This document shows positions 16,891 to 26,277 of a DNA stretch of 64,000 bases, one piece after another. Location: the NCBI GenBank assembly GCA_963788935.1, contig CAWBIM010000011.1, positions 1 to 64,000 of the forward strand. The letters are read 5' to 3'. How positions within the stretch are numbered: position 1 is the stretch's first letter; every line of letters begins with the position of its first letter. The translations under genes were made by a program, and so were the position numbers. The notes beneath the pieces are model-generated. The model was not told the origin of the DNA. It ran no database searches and saw only the letters and a program-made list of their open reading frames with translations. Source of the stretch: JAOPZW01 sp963788935. Lineage in GTDB: Bacteria; Actinomycetota; Thermoleophilia; Solirubrobacterales; Solirubrobacteraceae.

Positions 16891-18939
16891 GTGGACGGCG
16901 ACCAGATCGATTGGGAGGTGATGGCCGGAACGGCCAAGATCCACCTGCCGCCGCACAGCGATCGGGTGCTCGCCGCCGCCCTCGAGGCGGCCGCCGTGCT
17001 CGTCGTCGTGATCGACCCGGCCGGGGTCCCGGTCTGGGTCAACAAGGCTGCCACCGAGGTCACCGGCTTCGACCGCGAGACGCTCCTCGCCGGCAGCATC
17101 CTCGAGCGCATCGCCCCCGAGCAGCGCGCGGAGGCCGAGGACGTCCTCGAGCGCCTCTGGCGCGGCGACCTCCCCAGCGACTACATGCACCAGTGGATCG
17201 CGCGCGACGGCCGGCGCATCCGGATCCGCTGGCGCTTCTCACACCTCGCCGACGACGACGGCCAGGTCACCCACATCGTCGGCGTCGGGATCGACATCAC
17301 CCGCCAGCACATGCTCGGCCAGGCGCGCCGGGCGGCCGAGGAGCGCTTCCGCCTGTCCTTCGACGGCGCGCCGGTCGGCATGGCCGTGGTGCGCGCCGAC
17401 GAGCAGGGCGCGGTCACCGCGGTCGCGGTCAACCGGGCGCTGGCGCGGATGCTCGGCCGCCACGAGGAGGAGCTCGTCGGCGCCGACGTCGCCGACGTCA
17501 CCCACCCCGACGACATGCCCCACGAGCGGCGCTGGGTGGCGGCGTGGGTCGCCCGCGGCGCGGCCGACGTCTTCCAGTACGAGAAGCGCTTCCTCACCGC
17601 CGGCGGCGAGATCGTCTGGGCGGCGATCCACCTGTCGCTCATCGAGGGCGAGTCCGACGGCCACTTCTTCCTCGTCCACGCCGTCGACATCACCGACCGC
17701 AAGCGCGCGCAGCGCTCGGCGCTCGGCGGCAGCGTCGACCCGCTGACCGGCCTGCTCATCGAGCCCGCGTTCCTGCGCGAGCTGCAGGGCCGTGTGGCCG
17801 AGGACCTCCCGCTGTCGGTCGTGCGCCTGAAGCTGCTCGCCGCCGAGGACGTCGGCGCGGTCCACGGCTACGCCGCGCGCGACGAGCTCGTCGACCGGGG
17901 CGCGCGGCGGCTGAACGCCGCGCTCCCGCCCGACGCCCGCCTGGCCCGCGTCGGCGCCGACGAGTTCGCCGCGTGCTTCAAGGCCACCGGGCGCGAGGCG
18001 TTGTCCACGGCGAAGGCCGCCCTGGACCGGATCGCGGCCGAGCCGGTCGCGGCGACCCGCAGCGGCGCGCCCATCGCGTTCGCGGCGGGCGTCGCGGCGT
18101 GCGAGCCGGGCCAGCACGAGCGCGCCGAGGCGCTCTACACCTCGGCCGGGGTCGCGCTCGAGGACGCGCTGCGCGGCGGCACGGCGGCGGCGCTGTCGGG
18201 CCGGGCGGCGCGCGAGCGCGCGGCGAAGCGCCTGAGCTGGCAGACGCGCCTGCGCCGCGGGCTGGACAAGGCGGGCTTCCTCGTCCACGGCCAGCCCGTC
18301 GCGCGGCTCGACACCGGCGCGGTCGAGTTCACCGAGCTCAGCCTGCGGATGCACGACGAGGACGGCAAGCTCGTCTTCCCCGCCGTGTTCCTCCCCGTCG
18401 CCGAGAGCACCGGGATGATCACCGCGATCGACCAGTGGCTGCTGCGGCGCGTGCGCGATCTGCTCGCCGAGCGCCCGGACGAGCGCTTCGCCGTCCGCCT
18501 GTCGGCGGCGACGCTCGGCGACCGCTCGGCGGGCGACGCGGCCGTCGACCTGCTCCGCGGCGACCGGGCGATCGCCGAGCGCCTCATCATCGAGATCCTC
18601 GGCGCCGAGAACGCGCTGCCGCTGCGGCGCACGGCCCACCGCCTCGCCGACTCGGGCTGCCAACTGCTGCTGCTGAACTTCGGGATGGCCTTCGGCTCGC
18701 TGTACCACGCGCGGAGCCTCCCGGTGACGGCGGTGAAGATCCACGGGAGCTTCACGCGCGACATCGAGGGCGTCGACCGCGACCGCGCGCTGGTGCAGGC
18801 GGTCACCGACTCCGCCCGCGCGCTCGGCGTGACGACGATCGCCGAGTTCGTCGAGAGCCAGGCCGCGGCCGACGTGCTGCGCGGGCTCGGGATCGACCTC
18901 GGGCAGGGGTTCCACTTCGGGCGTCCGGGGCCGGTCTAG
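16891..18939 (+). CDS. PAS-PAS-GGDEF-EAL protein with degenerate cyclase and phosphodiesterase sites
   Basis: 682 aa from GTG 16891; ATG 16921 is the alternative, but its GGGAGG is only two bases away. Two PAS domains (about 25-145 and 150-275, the second ending AVDITDRKRAQ) precede a GGDEF-like domain beginning DPLTGLLIEPAF. Its signature reads VGADEF, not GGDEF. The EAL-like domain has FTELSLRM for EAL, AVRLSAATL for the NLS motif, LLLNFGMAFGSL for DDFG and VKIHGSF for KID. The metal and catalytic positions are therefore largely lost. It is likely a c-di-GMP-binding or signalling scaffold rather than an enzyme, possibly partnered with the preceding pseudo-receiver. Confidence 0.85.
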   Translation: MDGDQIDWEVMAGTAKIHLPPHSDRVLAAALEAAAVLVVVIDPAGVPVWVNKAATEVTGFDRETLLAGSILERIAPEQRAEAEDVLERLWRGDLPSDYMHQWIARDGRRIRIRWRFSHLADDDGQVTHIVGVGIDITRQHMLGQARRAAEERFRLSFDGAPVGMAVVRADEQGAVTAVAVNRALARMLGRHEEELVGADVADVTHPDDMPHERRWVAAWVARGAADVFQYEKRFLTAGGEIVWAAIHLSLIEGESDGHFFLVHAVDITDRKRAQRSALGGSVDPLTGLLIEPAFLRELQGRVAEDLPLSVVRLKLLAAEDVGAVHGYAARDELVDRGARRLNAALPPDARLARVGADEFAACFKATGREALSTAKAALDRIAAEPVAATRSGAPIAFAAGVAACEPGQHERAEALYTSAGVALEDALRGGTAAALSGRAARERAAKRLSWQTRLRRGLDKAGFLVHGQPVARLDTGAVEFTELSLRMHDEDGKLVFPAVFLPVAESTGMITAIDQWLLRRVRDLLAERPDERFAVRLSAATLGDRSAGDAAVDLLRGDRAIAERLIIEILGAENALPLRRTAHRLADSGCQLLLLNFGMAFGSLYHARSLPVTAVKIHGSFTRDIEGVDRDRALVQAVTDSARALGVTTIAEFVESQAAADVLRGLGIDLGQGFHFGRPGPV

Positions 18940-19053
18940 GGCCGGGTTGTGGCGTCCCGCTCGGGCGCGGGCAGGCGGGGCGGTGCGCCGGCGGACAGCG
19001 CGGCGAGGGGAGGTGGTTTCGGCGCCCGGAGCTCCCGAGGCCACGCGACCGAC

Positions 19054-19136
19054 GTTTGCCCCGATAGTGGGGGAAACGGCGGACGCGTGAACTCGGGCGG
19101 TCGGGCGACGACTTCTCCCCGCTATCCGGGGGTTTC
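19054..19136. repeat. Inverted pair of GATAGYGGGG motifs in the gap 18940-19284
   Basis: GATAGTGGGGGAAA (19063-19076) is part of a near-palindrome GTTTGCCCC...GGGGGAAAC (19054-19077). About 40 bases on, the opposite strand reads GATAGCGGGGAGAA, matching 12 of 14 positions (the plus strand there is TTCTCCCCGCTATC, 19113-19126). The 345-base gap holds no gene. This pair may be a regulatory site or a bidirectional promoter element. Confidence 0.5.
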
Positions 19137-19284
19137 TCGTCGAGCGACCACGGCCGCCGCCGAACGCGGCGCACCGGTCCTCCCTCCTCCTTACTGCGTC
19201 GGTTCACTGCGTGAGACCCACGCGTGCGCCGCGCGCGAGGCCCTACGGCGTCGCGAGCGGAGGGGAGCCAGGCGCCCGCGGCGC

Positions 19285-19740
19285 TCAGCCGTCGTCGAGC
19301 CCGTCGTCGATCCCGTCCGGGACGACCGGAAGGTCGACGCCGTCGAGCTCGGCGAGGCTGAGCATCCACGGCTCGAGCGCGGCGGCCCGGCGCGCCATCC
19401 ACGGCCACTCCTGCATCCCGGCCGGCAGCGACGCCCCGGTCGCCAGCCCGCCGACGCAGTGGCGCAGGCCGATCAGCGCGGCGAGCGCCATCCAGCCGTG
19501 CAGCGCCTCCGGCACGGTCGCGAGCGCGTCGTCGAACGAGGTGGCCCGCCCGTCGCGCGTCCAGCGCAGCGGCGGGTCGATGGCGACCTCGATGTCGGTC
19601 TGACCGTCGCGGAAGACGAGGCGCGCGTCGCGCGCGCAGACCCACCAGCCGTCGTCGGTCGGCGCCACGAGGGCGTCGAAATGCCCGTCTCCCACCATCC
19701 CCGCGGCGATCCAACCAGCATCGGTCGGGCCGGACAACAT
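19285..19740 (-). CDS. Hypothetical protein
   Basis: 151 aa from ATG 19740; a TTG start at 19770 is possible. It begins MLSGPTDAGWIAAGMVGDG and includes WWVCARDARLVFRDGQTDIE, a beta-rich first half. A helical part around ALHGWMALAALIGLRHCVGG follows, with a very acidic end. No family recognised, no signal peptide. It diverges from the TetR gene, so they may share a control region. Confidence 0.6.
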   Translation of the reverse strand: MLSGPTDAGWIAAGMVGDGHFDALVAPTDDGWWVCARDARLVFRDGQTDIEVAIDPPLRWTRDGRATSFDDALATVPEALHGWMALAALIGLRHCVGGLATGASLPAGMQEWPWMARRAAALEPWMLSLAELDGVDLPVVPDGIDDGLDDG

Positions 19741-19813
19741 GGCTGCGCGCCAATGATGGCTTGCCACCAAGAGATGAACCGTGATTCACTTCTATACCGA
19801 GCGCACGAACCCG

Positions 19814-20458
19814 ATGCCCTACCGCCCCACGGTCAACACCGAGCGCAAACGTGCGGCGACCCGCGAGCGCGTCGTCGCGGCCGCCCGCGAGCTCATCGCC
19901 CACGGCGGCTACCGCGAGGCGCAGGTCGCCGCGGTCGCCGCGCGGGCCGGGGTCGCGACCGGCACCGTGTATCGCCACTTCCCGTCGAAGGCCGACCTGT
20001 TCGCCGAGGTCTTCCGGAGCGTCTCGCAGGGCGAGGTCGACGCCGCGCGGCGCGCCGCGGAGGCGGCCGGAGCGACAGAGGACACGGCCACCGCGCGGCT
20101 GCGGGCCGCGATCGAGACCTTCGCCCGCCGCGCCCTGCGCGCCCGCCGTCAGGCGTGGGCCTTGCTGGCCGAGCCCGTCGACCCCGCGGTCGAGGCCGAG
20201 CGGCTCGTGTTCCGCCGCGCCCACGCCGCGCACTTCGCCGCGATCCTGCGCGCCGGGATCGCCCGCGGCGAACTGCCCGAGCAGGACGCCGACGTCGTCG
20301 GGGCCGCGCTCGTCGGCGCGCTCGGCGAGGCGCTCGTCGGCCCCCTCTCCCCCGTCGCGCCCCGCGCCGACCCCGACGCGCTCACCGCGACGCTCGTCGC
20401 GTTCTGCCTGCGCTCCGTCACCGAGGAGGACCGCCGCGATGTCCACGCTCGCCCGTAG
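19814..20458 (+). CDS. TetR/AcrR-family repressor upstream of aidB
   Basis: 214 aa from ATG 19814. The N-terminal HTH is typical: RERVVAAARELIAHGGYREA, then VAARAGVATGTVYRHFPSKADLF (key residues GVATGTVYRHF). The helical C-terminal ligand domain (about 70-205) is not informative. The gene overlaps the aidB start by 20 bases, so the two are coupled. A small dyad TGAACCGTGATTCA (19775-19788) lies just upstream and could be its operator. The role as aidB regulator is inferred from the arrangement. Confidence 0.85.
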   Translation: MPYRPTVNTERKRAATRERVVAAARELIAHGGYREAQVAAVAARAGVATGTVYRHFPSKADLFAEVFRSVSQGEVDAARRAAEAAGATEDTATARLRAAIETFARRALRARRQAWALLAEPVDPAVEAERLVFRRAHAAHFAAILRAGIARGELPEQDADVVGAALVGALGEALVGPLSPVAPRADPDALTATLVAFCLRSVTEEDRRDVHARP

Positions 20459-22099
20459 CGCCCCCGCCGCGACCCACGAGGTCACGAACCAGCCGCCGCC
20501 GCTGGAGGGTCGCGACCTCTTCGCCGACAACGCGCCCCTGCGCGAGGCCCTCGAGCGCGAGGGCGCGGGCCACGCGACCGAGCGCCTGCACGCCGCCGGC
20601 GCGTTCTGGGGCGGCGAGCCGATGACCTGGGGCGCGCAGGCCAACGAGCACCCGCCGGTGCTGCACACCCACGACCGCTTCGGCCGCCGCCGCGACGAAG
20701 TCGAGTTCCACCCCGCCTGGCACGCGCTCATGGCCGCCGGGACCCGCGACGGCCTGCACGCGCTGCCGTGGACGACCGACGAGCCGGGCGCGACACGTCA
20801 CCCGCGCCGCGCTCTACCAGTGCGCGGTCCAGGCCGAGGCCGGCTTCGGCTGCCCGCTGACGATGACCTTCGCCGCCGTCCCCGCGCTGCGCGCCCAGCC
20901 CGACGTCGCGGCCGAGTGGGTCCCGCGGCTCACGCACCCGGCCTACGACCCGGAGCTGAAGGCCGCCGCCGACAAGCCGAGCGCGCTGTGCGGCATGGCC
21001 ATGACCGAGAAGCAGGGCGGCTCCGACGTGCGCGCGAACACGACGACCGCGAGCGCCCTCGACGACGGCGCCTACGAGCTCACCGGTCACAAGTGGTTCT
21101 GCAGCGCGCCGATGTGCGACCTCTTCCTCGTCCTCGCGCGCACGGACGAGGGCGTCTCGTGCTTCGCCCTGCCGCGCGTCCTGCCCGACGGCACCCGCAA
21201 CGCGGGCTTCCGGATCCAGCGCCTGAAGGACAAGCTCGGCAACCGCTCCAACGCGTCCAGCGAGGTCGAGTTCCACGGCGCATGGGCCCGGATGGTCGGC
21301 GAGCCGGGCCGCGGCGTGCCGACCATCATCCAGATGGTCAACCACACCCGCCTGGACTGCGTGATCGGCGCCGCGGGCGGGATGCGCGCCGCCGTCGCCC
21401 AGGCCGCCTGGCACGCCGCCCACCGCCGCGCGTTCGGCGCCCGCCTCGCCGACCAGCCCGCGATGGCGAACGTCCTCGCCGACCTCGCGATCGAGGCCGA
21501 GGCGGCGACGGTCACCGCGATGCGCCTCGCGCGCGCGTACGACGAGGCCGACGAGGACCGCACCGCCGAGCTGTTCAAGCGCCTGGCGACCGCGGTCGGC
21601 CAAGTACCACGTCTGCAAGCGCGTCCCGGGCCACGCGGCCGAGGCGCTCGAATGCCTGGGCGGCAACGGCTACGTCGAGGCCTCGGGGATGCCGCGCCTG
21701 TACCGCGAGGCGCCGCTCGGGTCGATCTGGGAGGGCTCGGGCAACGTCATGGCGCTCGACGTCCTGCGCGCGCTGCGCTCGGCCCCGGAGACCCTGCAGG
21801 TGTTCCTGGCGGAGGTCGACGAGGCCGCCGGAGCCGACGCGCGCCTCGACGCGTTCACCGCCCGCCTGCGTGCCGCGCTCGCCGACCCCGACGAGCTCGA
21901 GCACCGCGCGCGCCGCGTCGTCGAGGCGCTCGCGCTCGCGCTGCAGGCGTCGCTGCTCGTCCGCCACGCCCCGCCCGCGGTCGCCGACGCGTTCTGCGCC
22001 GCGCGGCTCGACGGGTCCGGGGGCCTGGCCTACGGCACGCTCCCGGCCGGCGTCGCGACGGCCGCGATCGTCGCCCGCCACACCCCGCCCGCGGCCTAG
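20439..22099 (+). CDS. aidB: AidB-like acyl-CoA dehydrogenase, alkylation-response type (two frame breaks)
   Basis: About 550 aa after correction. The family start NQPPPLEGRDLFADNAPLRE, then HPAWHALM, MTEKQGGSDVRANTT, LVGHKW-like LTGHKWFCSAP, RLKDKLGNRSNASSEVEF and LYREAPLGSIWEGSGN match E. coli AidB closely and in order. AidB is a flavoprotein that binds DNA and is linked to protection against alkylation. Frame breaks at 20793 (after DEPGA, then HVTRAALYQC) and 21601 (after ATAVG, then KYHVCKRVPGHAAEAL) each restore by skipping one base. They leave no residue gap relative to AidB, so single-base insertions fit. Encoded with a TetR gene rather than ada/alkB. Confidence 0.88.
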
Positions 22100-22162
22100 A
22101 CCCGGCACGGCGCGGCGCGGCCTCCGCGGGCACGACCCCCGGCGTGCGACGATGTGGGCGCC

Positions 22163-23335
22163 ATGGGCGGAGGATCCATCCAGCTCGCCCGCCTGTTCGG
22201 GATTCGCATCGGCGCCAGCCCGAGCTGGTTCGTCGTGCTGTTCCTGATGATCTACTACCTGTCGGGCGTCTTCGACGACTCGCTCGAGGGCTACTCGAAC
22301 GACACCGCGTACGTCGTCGCCGTCGTCGGCGCGCTGCTGTTCTTCGTCTCGCTGATCCTGCACGAGTTGGGCCACGCCCTCGTCGCGCGGCGCAACGGGA
22401 TCGGGGTCTCGAGCATCGAGCTGTGGTTCTTCGGCGGCCTGGCGAAGCTCACGCGCGACCCGACGACGCCGGGCGTCGACTTCCGCATCAGCGCCGCCGG
22501 CCCGCTCGTGACGTTCCTCGTCCTCGTCGCCTGCTGCCTGACGCTCGTCGCGCTCGGGGTCGGCGACCTCGTGGACGCCGCGACGCTGTCGTTCGTCACC
22601 ACGACGCCGGTCGAGGGCCTGCTCTCGTGGCTGGCCGGGATCAACCTCGTGGTGTTGGTCTTCAACCTCGTCCCCGCGTTCCCGCTGGACGGCGGGCGGA
22701 TCGCGCGCGCGATCGCGTGGAAGATCACGGGCGACCCGAACCGCGGCACGCGCTTCTCGGCCCGGATCGGCCAGGGCTTCGCGTACATCCTCATGGGCCT
22801 CGGCGCGTACGTCATCCTGCGCGGCGACGCGTTCGGCGGCCTGTGGTTCCTCGTTCTCGGCTGGTTCCTGGCCCAGGCGGCGCGCGGGGCCGTCGTGTCG
22901 AGCCGCTTCTCCGAGCGCCTCGAGGGCGTCACGGTCGCCGACGTCATGGACACCCAGCCGGTGACCGTGCCGGGCGAGCTGAGCGTCGGGGACGCCCAGG
23001 ACGAGTTCTTCCTGCGCTACCGCTTCCCGTGGTTCCCGGTCGTCGACGGCTTCGGGCGCTTCCTCGGCATCCTGCGCGAGGAGTCCGTCGAGGGGGCGGT
23101 GAACGACGGCCGCCCGACGATGACGGTCGGCGAGGTCCTCGGAGGCCGCCCGGACGAGAACTCCTTCGTCCCGCGCGAGACCCCGATCGAGCAGCTCCTC
23201 GGCTCGGAGACGCTGCGGGGCATGGGCGCGCTCATGGTCGTCGACTCCGAGCAGCGGCTGTGCGGCGTCGTCACGATCGAGCAGGTCCGCCGCGCCCTCG
23301 CCGGGGCCGTCCGGGACCCGGTCACCGAGACCTGA
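22163..23335 (+). CDS. M50-family site-2 protease with C-terminal CBS domains
   Basis: 390 aa from ATG 22163 (MGGGSIQLARLFGIRIGAS). A polytopic membrane protease: the zinc motif HELGHA is at about residue 67, within the second hydrophobic segment. NLVPAFPLDGGRIARA supplies the third metal ligand, and four to five helices surround them. Two CBS motifs follow (about 255-390, from VADVMDTQPVTVPGE to VVTIEQVRRAL), as in the SpoIVFB-like Rip/S2P group regulated by nucleotides. It likely cleaves a membrane-bound substrate such as an anti-sigma factor; none is adjacent. Confidence 0.92.
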   Translation: MGGGSIQLARLFGIRIGASPSWFVVLFLMIYYLSGVFDDSLEGYSNDTAYVVAVVGALLFFVSLILHELGHALVARRNGIGVSSIELWFFGGLAKLTRDPTTPGVDFRISAAGPLVTFLVLVACCLTLVALGVGDLVDAATLSFVTTTPVEGLLSWLAGINLVVLVFNLVPAFPLDGGRIARAIAWKITGDPNRGTRFSARIGQGFAYILMGLGAYVILRGDAFGGLWFLVLGWFLAQAARGAVVSSRFSERLEGVTVADVMDTQPVTVPGELSVGDAQDEFFLRYRFPWFPVVDGFGRFLGILREESVEGAVNDGRPTMTVGEVLGGRPDENSFVPRETPIEQLLGSETLRGMGALMVVDSEQRLCGVVTIEQVRRALAGAVRDPVTET

Positions 23336-23414
23336 CCCCCGCCGCGCCAGGCGGTCCGCCGCCCTCCGGGGGAGGGTCGGCTCCGGGGAGGCGACCGATA
23401 CAGTTTCGCCCCCC

Positions 23415-25110
23415 ATGCCAGCACACGACGTCCTGATCATCGGAGCAGGCCTCGCCGGCCAGCGTGCCGCCCTGGCCGCCGCCGACGAGGGCGCCTCCGT
23501 CGCGATCATGAGCAAGGTCCACCCGGTGCGCTCGCACTCCGTGGCGGCCGCCGGCGGGATCAACGCGGCGCTCAACCCCGAGGACACGTGGGAGTCGCAC
23601 GCCTACGACACCGTGAAGGGGTCGGACTTCCTCGGCGACCAGGACGCGATCGAGGTCATGTGCCGCGCCGCGCCGGACGAGCTGCTGCACCTCGAGCACA
23701 TCGGCGTCACCTTCCACCGCAACGACAAGGGCGAGCTCGGCACCCGCGCCTTCGGCGGCGCCTCCGCCGCGCGGACCTACTACGTGGCCGACATCACCGG
23801 CCAGGCGATCCTCCACGTCCTCTACGAGCAGCTGCTCAAGTACTCCGATCGCGTCGACCGCTACGAGGAGTGGTTCACGACCTCGGTGATCCTCGACGAC
23901 ACGGGGACGTGCGTCGGCTGCGTCGCGCGCGACATCCGCAGCGGCGCGATGGAGACGTTCACGGCCAAGAACGTGATCCTCGCCAGCGGCGGCGCCGGCC
24001 AATGCTTCAAGCCGACGACGAACGCGCTGATCTGCACGGGCGACGGCATCGCGCAGGCCTACCGCGCGGGCGCGCCGCTGATGGACATGGAGATGATCCA
24101 GTACCACCCGACGACGCTCGCCGAGAACGGCTTCCTCATCACCGAGGGCGCCCGCGGCGAGGGCGCGCATCTCCTGAACGCCGACGGCGACCGCTTCATG
24201 GAGAAGTACGCGCCGAACAAGATGGAGCTCGCCTCCCGCGACGTCGTCTCGCGGGCCGAGCAGACCGAGATCAACGAGGGCCGGGGCGTCGGCCAGAACG
24301 GCGGCGGTATCTCGCTCGACATCACGGTCGTGCCGCGCAAGCGCACGCTCGAGGCCCTGCGCGAGATCGTGAACATCGGCAAGGACTTCGCGGGCGTCGA
24401 CATCACGCGCGAGCCGATCGAGATCCGCCCGGGCCAGCACTACATCATGGGCGGGGTCAAGACCGACATCGAGGGCCGCACCTCGATCCCGGGCCTGTAC
24501 GCCGCCGGCGAGGTCGCGTGCGTCTCGGTGCACGGCGGCAACCGCCTCGGCGCGAACTCGCTGCTCGACACGCTGATCTTCGGCGCGCGCTCGGGCCGGC
24601 ACGCCGCCCACCGCGCGGCCGGGATCGGCGATGCCCGACGCCGGCCGGGCCGCGCTCCAGGACGACGAGCGGATGATCGAGGCGATCATCGCCCGCGACC
24701 GCGGCGGCCGCCGGATCTCGGAGATCAAGGACGAGCTCGGCACCGTCCTCAACCGCCACTGCGCCGTGTTCCGCGACGAGGCCGGGCTGCGCGAGGCCCA
24801 CGAGGTCGTGCGACGCCTCAAGGAGGAGGAGAAGACGGCGTACATCGACGACCGCGGCACCGTCTTCAACCAGGACGTGCTCGGCGCGATCGAGCTCGGG
24901 TACATGCTCGACTGCGCGGAGGCGATCGTCGTCGCCGCGATCGAGCGCAAGGAGTCCCGCGGGGCGCAGTTCCGCACCGACTTCCCGGAGCGCAACGACG
25001 AGGACTGGCTCAAGCACATCGACCTCAACCGCAACGGGGACGACACGCCCGAGATCAGCTACTCGCCGGTGACGATCACGAAGTGGCAGCCGGAAGAGAG
25101 GAAGTACTAG
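23415..25110 (+). CDS. sdhA: Succinate dehydrogenase / fumarate reductase flavoprotein subunit (one frame break)
   Basis: About 564 aa after correction. DVLIIGAGLAGQRAALAA is the FAD-binding start. RSHSVAAAGGINAAL carries the His flavin-attachment region, and QYHPTTLAENGFLITEGARG plus IMGGVKTDIEGRTSIPGLYAAGE are substrate/FAD motifs. NRLGANSLLDTLIFGARSG precedes the break at 24630, where dropping one G joins to MPDAGRAALQDDERM and the helical C-terminal domain ending in TKWQPEERKY. It oxidises succinate to fumarate and passes electrons to SdhB. sdhB begins three bases downstream. Confidence 0.93.
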
Positions 25111-25113
25111 GTC

Positions 25114-26277
25114 ATGGCCGACTTCACCCTGCGGCTGCGCCGCTACGACCCCGAGTCGGGCGACGCCCCGTACTGGGACGAGCACACGATCGACCTCGAG
25201 CCCCACCGCTCGGTCCTCGAGGGCATCCTCCAGGCCAAGGCGCGCTTCGACGGCTCCATCGGCATCCGCTGCTCGTGCCGCGCCGCGATCTGCGGCTCGT
25301 GCGGGGTGCGGATCAACGGCCAGCCCGGCCTGGCCTGCCACACGCACCTCGACATCGCCAAGGAGGGCGCGCACGACGGGGTCATCGAGGTCGAGCCCAT
25401 GGGCAACATGCCCGTGATCAAGGACCTCATCGTCGACATGGACGCGGTCCACTGGAAGAAGATCCAGCGCGTCACGCCGTGGCTCATCAACAAGGAGCCG
25501 ATCCCCGAGCGCGAGTACATCGTCCCGCACGAGAACATGGTCGACGTGACGCAGTCGATGGCCTGCATCCAGTGCGGCGCCTGCGTCTCGGACTGCCTCT
25601 CGATGGAGGTCGACCCGGACTTCATCGGCCCGGCCGCGCTGGCCAAGGCCTACCGCTTCGTCGGCGACCCGCGCGACGCCCAGCAGTTCGAGCGCCTCAA
25701 GGACCTCGCCGAGGACCCGGCCGGCATCTACGACTGCACCCACTGCTTCAAGTGCATCGAGGCGTGCCCGAAGGGCGTCGCGCCGATGAGCCAGATCATG
25801 CGCCTGCGCCGCCGCGCCGGCAGCGACCACCACATCAACGACCGCAACAACGGCGAGCGCCACGAGAAGGCGATCACCTACCTCGTGCGCGACTACGGCC
25901 TCCTGTACGAGGCCGAGATGCTGCCGCGCTCCTACGGCGGCTACTCGTGGTTCGCGAAGTTCCACCCGTCGGCCGGGCTCGAGCTCGTCGACTCCCTGCC
26001 GGTGATCACGAAGGCGCTGCTGCGCCGCAAGGTCACCCCCGGCAAGGCGTTGCGCGGCCACAAGATCCCCGGCCCGGACCTCAAGTCCGTGAAGCGGATC
26101 TTCGAGACGGTCGAGGGCAAGGACGACCGCTACGAGCTGAACCTGTACATCTCCGGCTACGACGAGGACGACTCGGGCGGCGCGACCGCCAGCGCGTCGT
26201 CCGCGGCCGGCAGCGCCCAGGCCGGCGCCGAGTCCGGCCAGCCGGGCCAGAGCCCCGAGGAGTCGCCCACCCGATGA
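25114..26277 (+). CDS. sdhB: Succinate dehydrogenase iron-sulfur subunit, type E-like with C-terminal extension
   Basis: 387 aa, well longer than the usual ~240. IRCSCRAAICGSCGVRING ... LACHTHL holds the [2Fe-2S] ligands. MACIQCGACVSDC is a CxxCxxCxxxC [4Fe-4S] site. The third site, YDCTHCFKCIEACPKGV, is again CxxCxxCxxxCP. Classical SdhB has a three-Cys [3Fe-4S] site here, so a second [4Fe-4S] cluster is predicted, as in type E (archaeal/cyanobacterial) enzymes. An extension of roughly 140 residues ends in a Ser/Ala/Gly-rich tail. It overlaps the CCG-domain gene by ATGA. Electrons would pass to that subunit rather than to a heme anchor. Confidence 0.93.
   Translation: MADFTLRLRRYDPESGDAPYWDEHTIDLEPHRSVLEGILQAKARFDGSIGIRCSCRAAICGSCGVRINGQPGLACHTHLDIAKEGAHDGVIEVEPMGNMPVIKDLIVDMDAVHWKKIQRVTPWLINKEPIPEREYIVPHENMVDVTQSMACIQCGACVSDCLSMEVDPDFIGPAALAKAYRFVGDPRDAQQFERLKDLAEDPAGIYDCTHCFKCIEACPKGVAPMSQIMRLRRRAGSDHHINDRNNGERHEKAITYLVRDYGLLYEAEMLPRSYGGYSWFAKFHPSAGLELVDSLPVITKALLRRKVTPGKALRGHKIPGPDLKSVKRIFETVEGKDDRYELNLYISGYDEDDSGGATASASSAAGSAQAGAESGQPGQSPEESPTR

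Noticed and set aside
19054..19077. Possible sigma-28 (FliA/WhiG) promoter because of the GCCCCGATA stretch
   Set aside because: No TAAA-type -35 at the right spacing and no motility gene follows. The motif occurs as an inverted pair, which fits a dyad site better.
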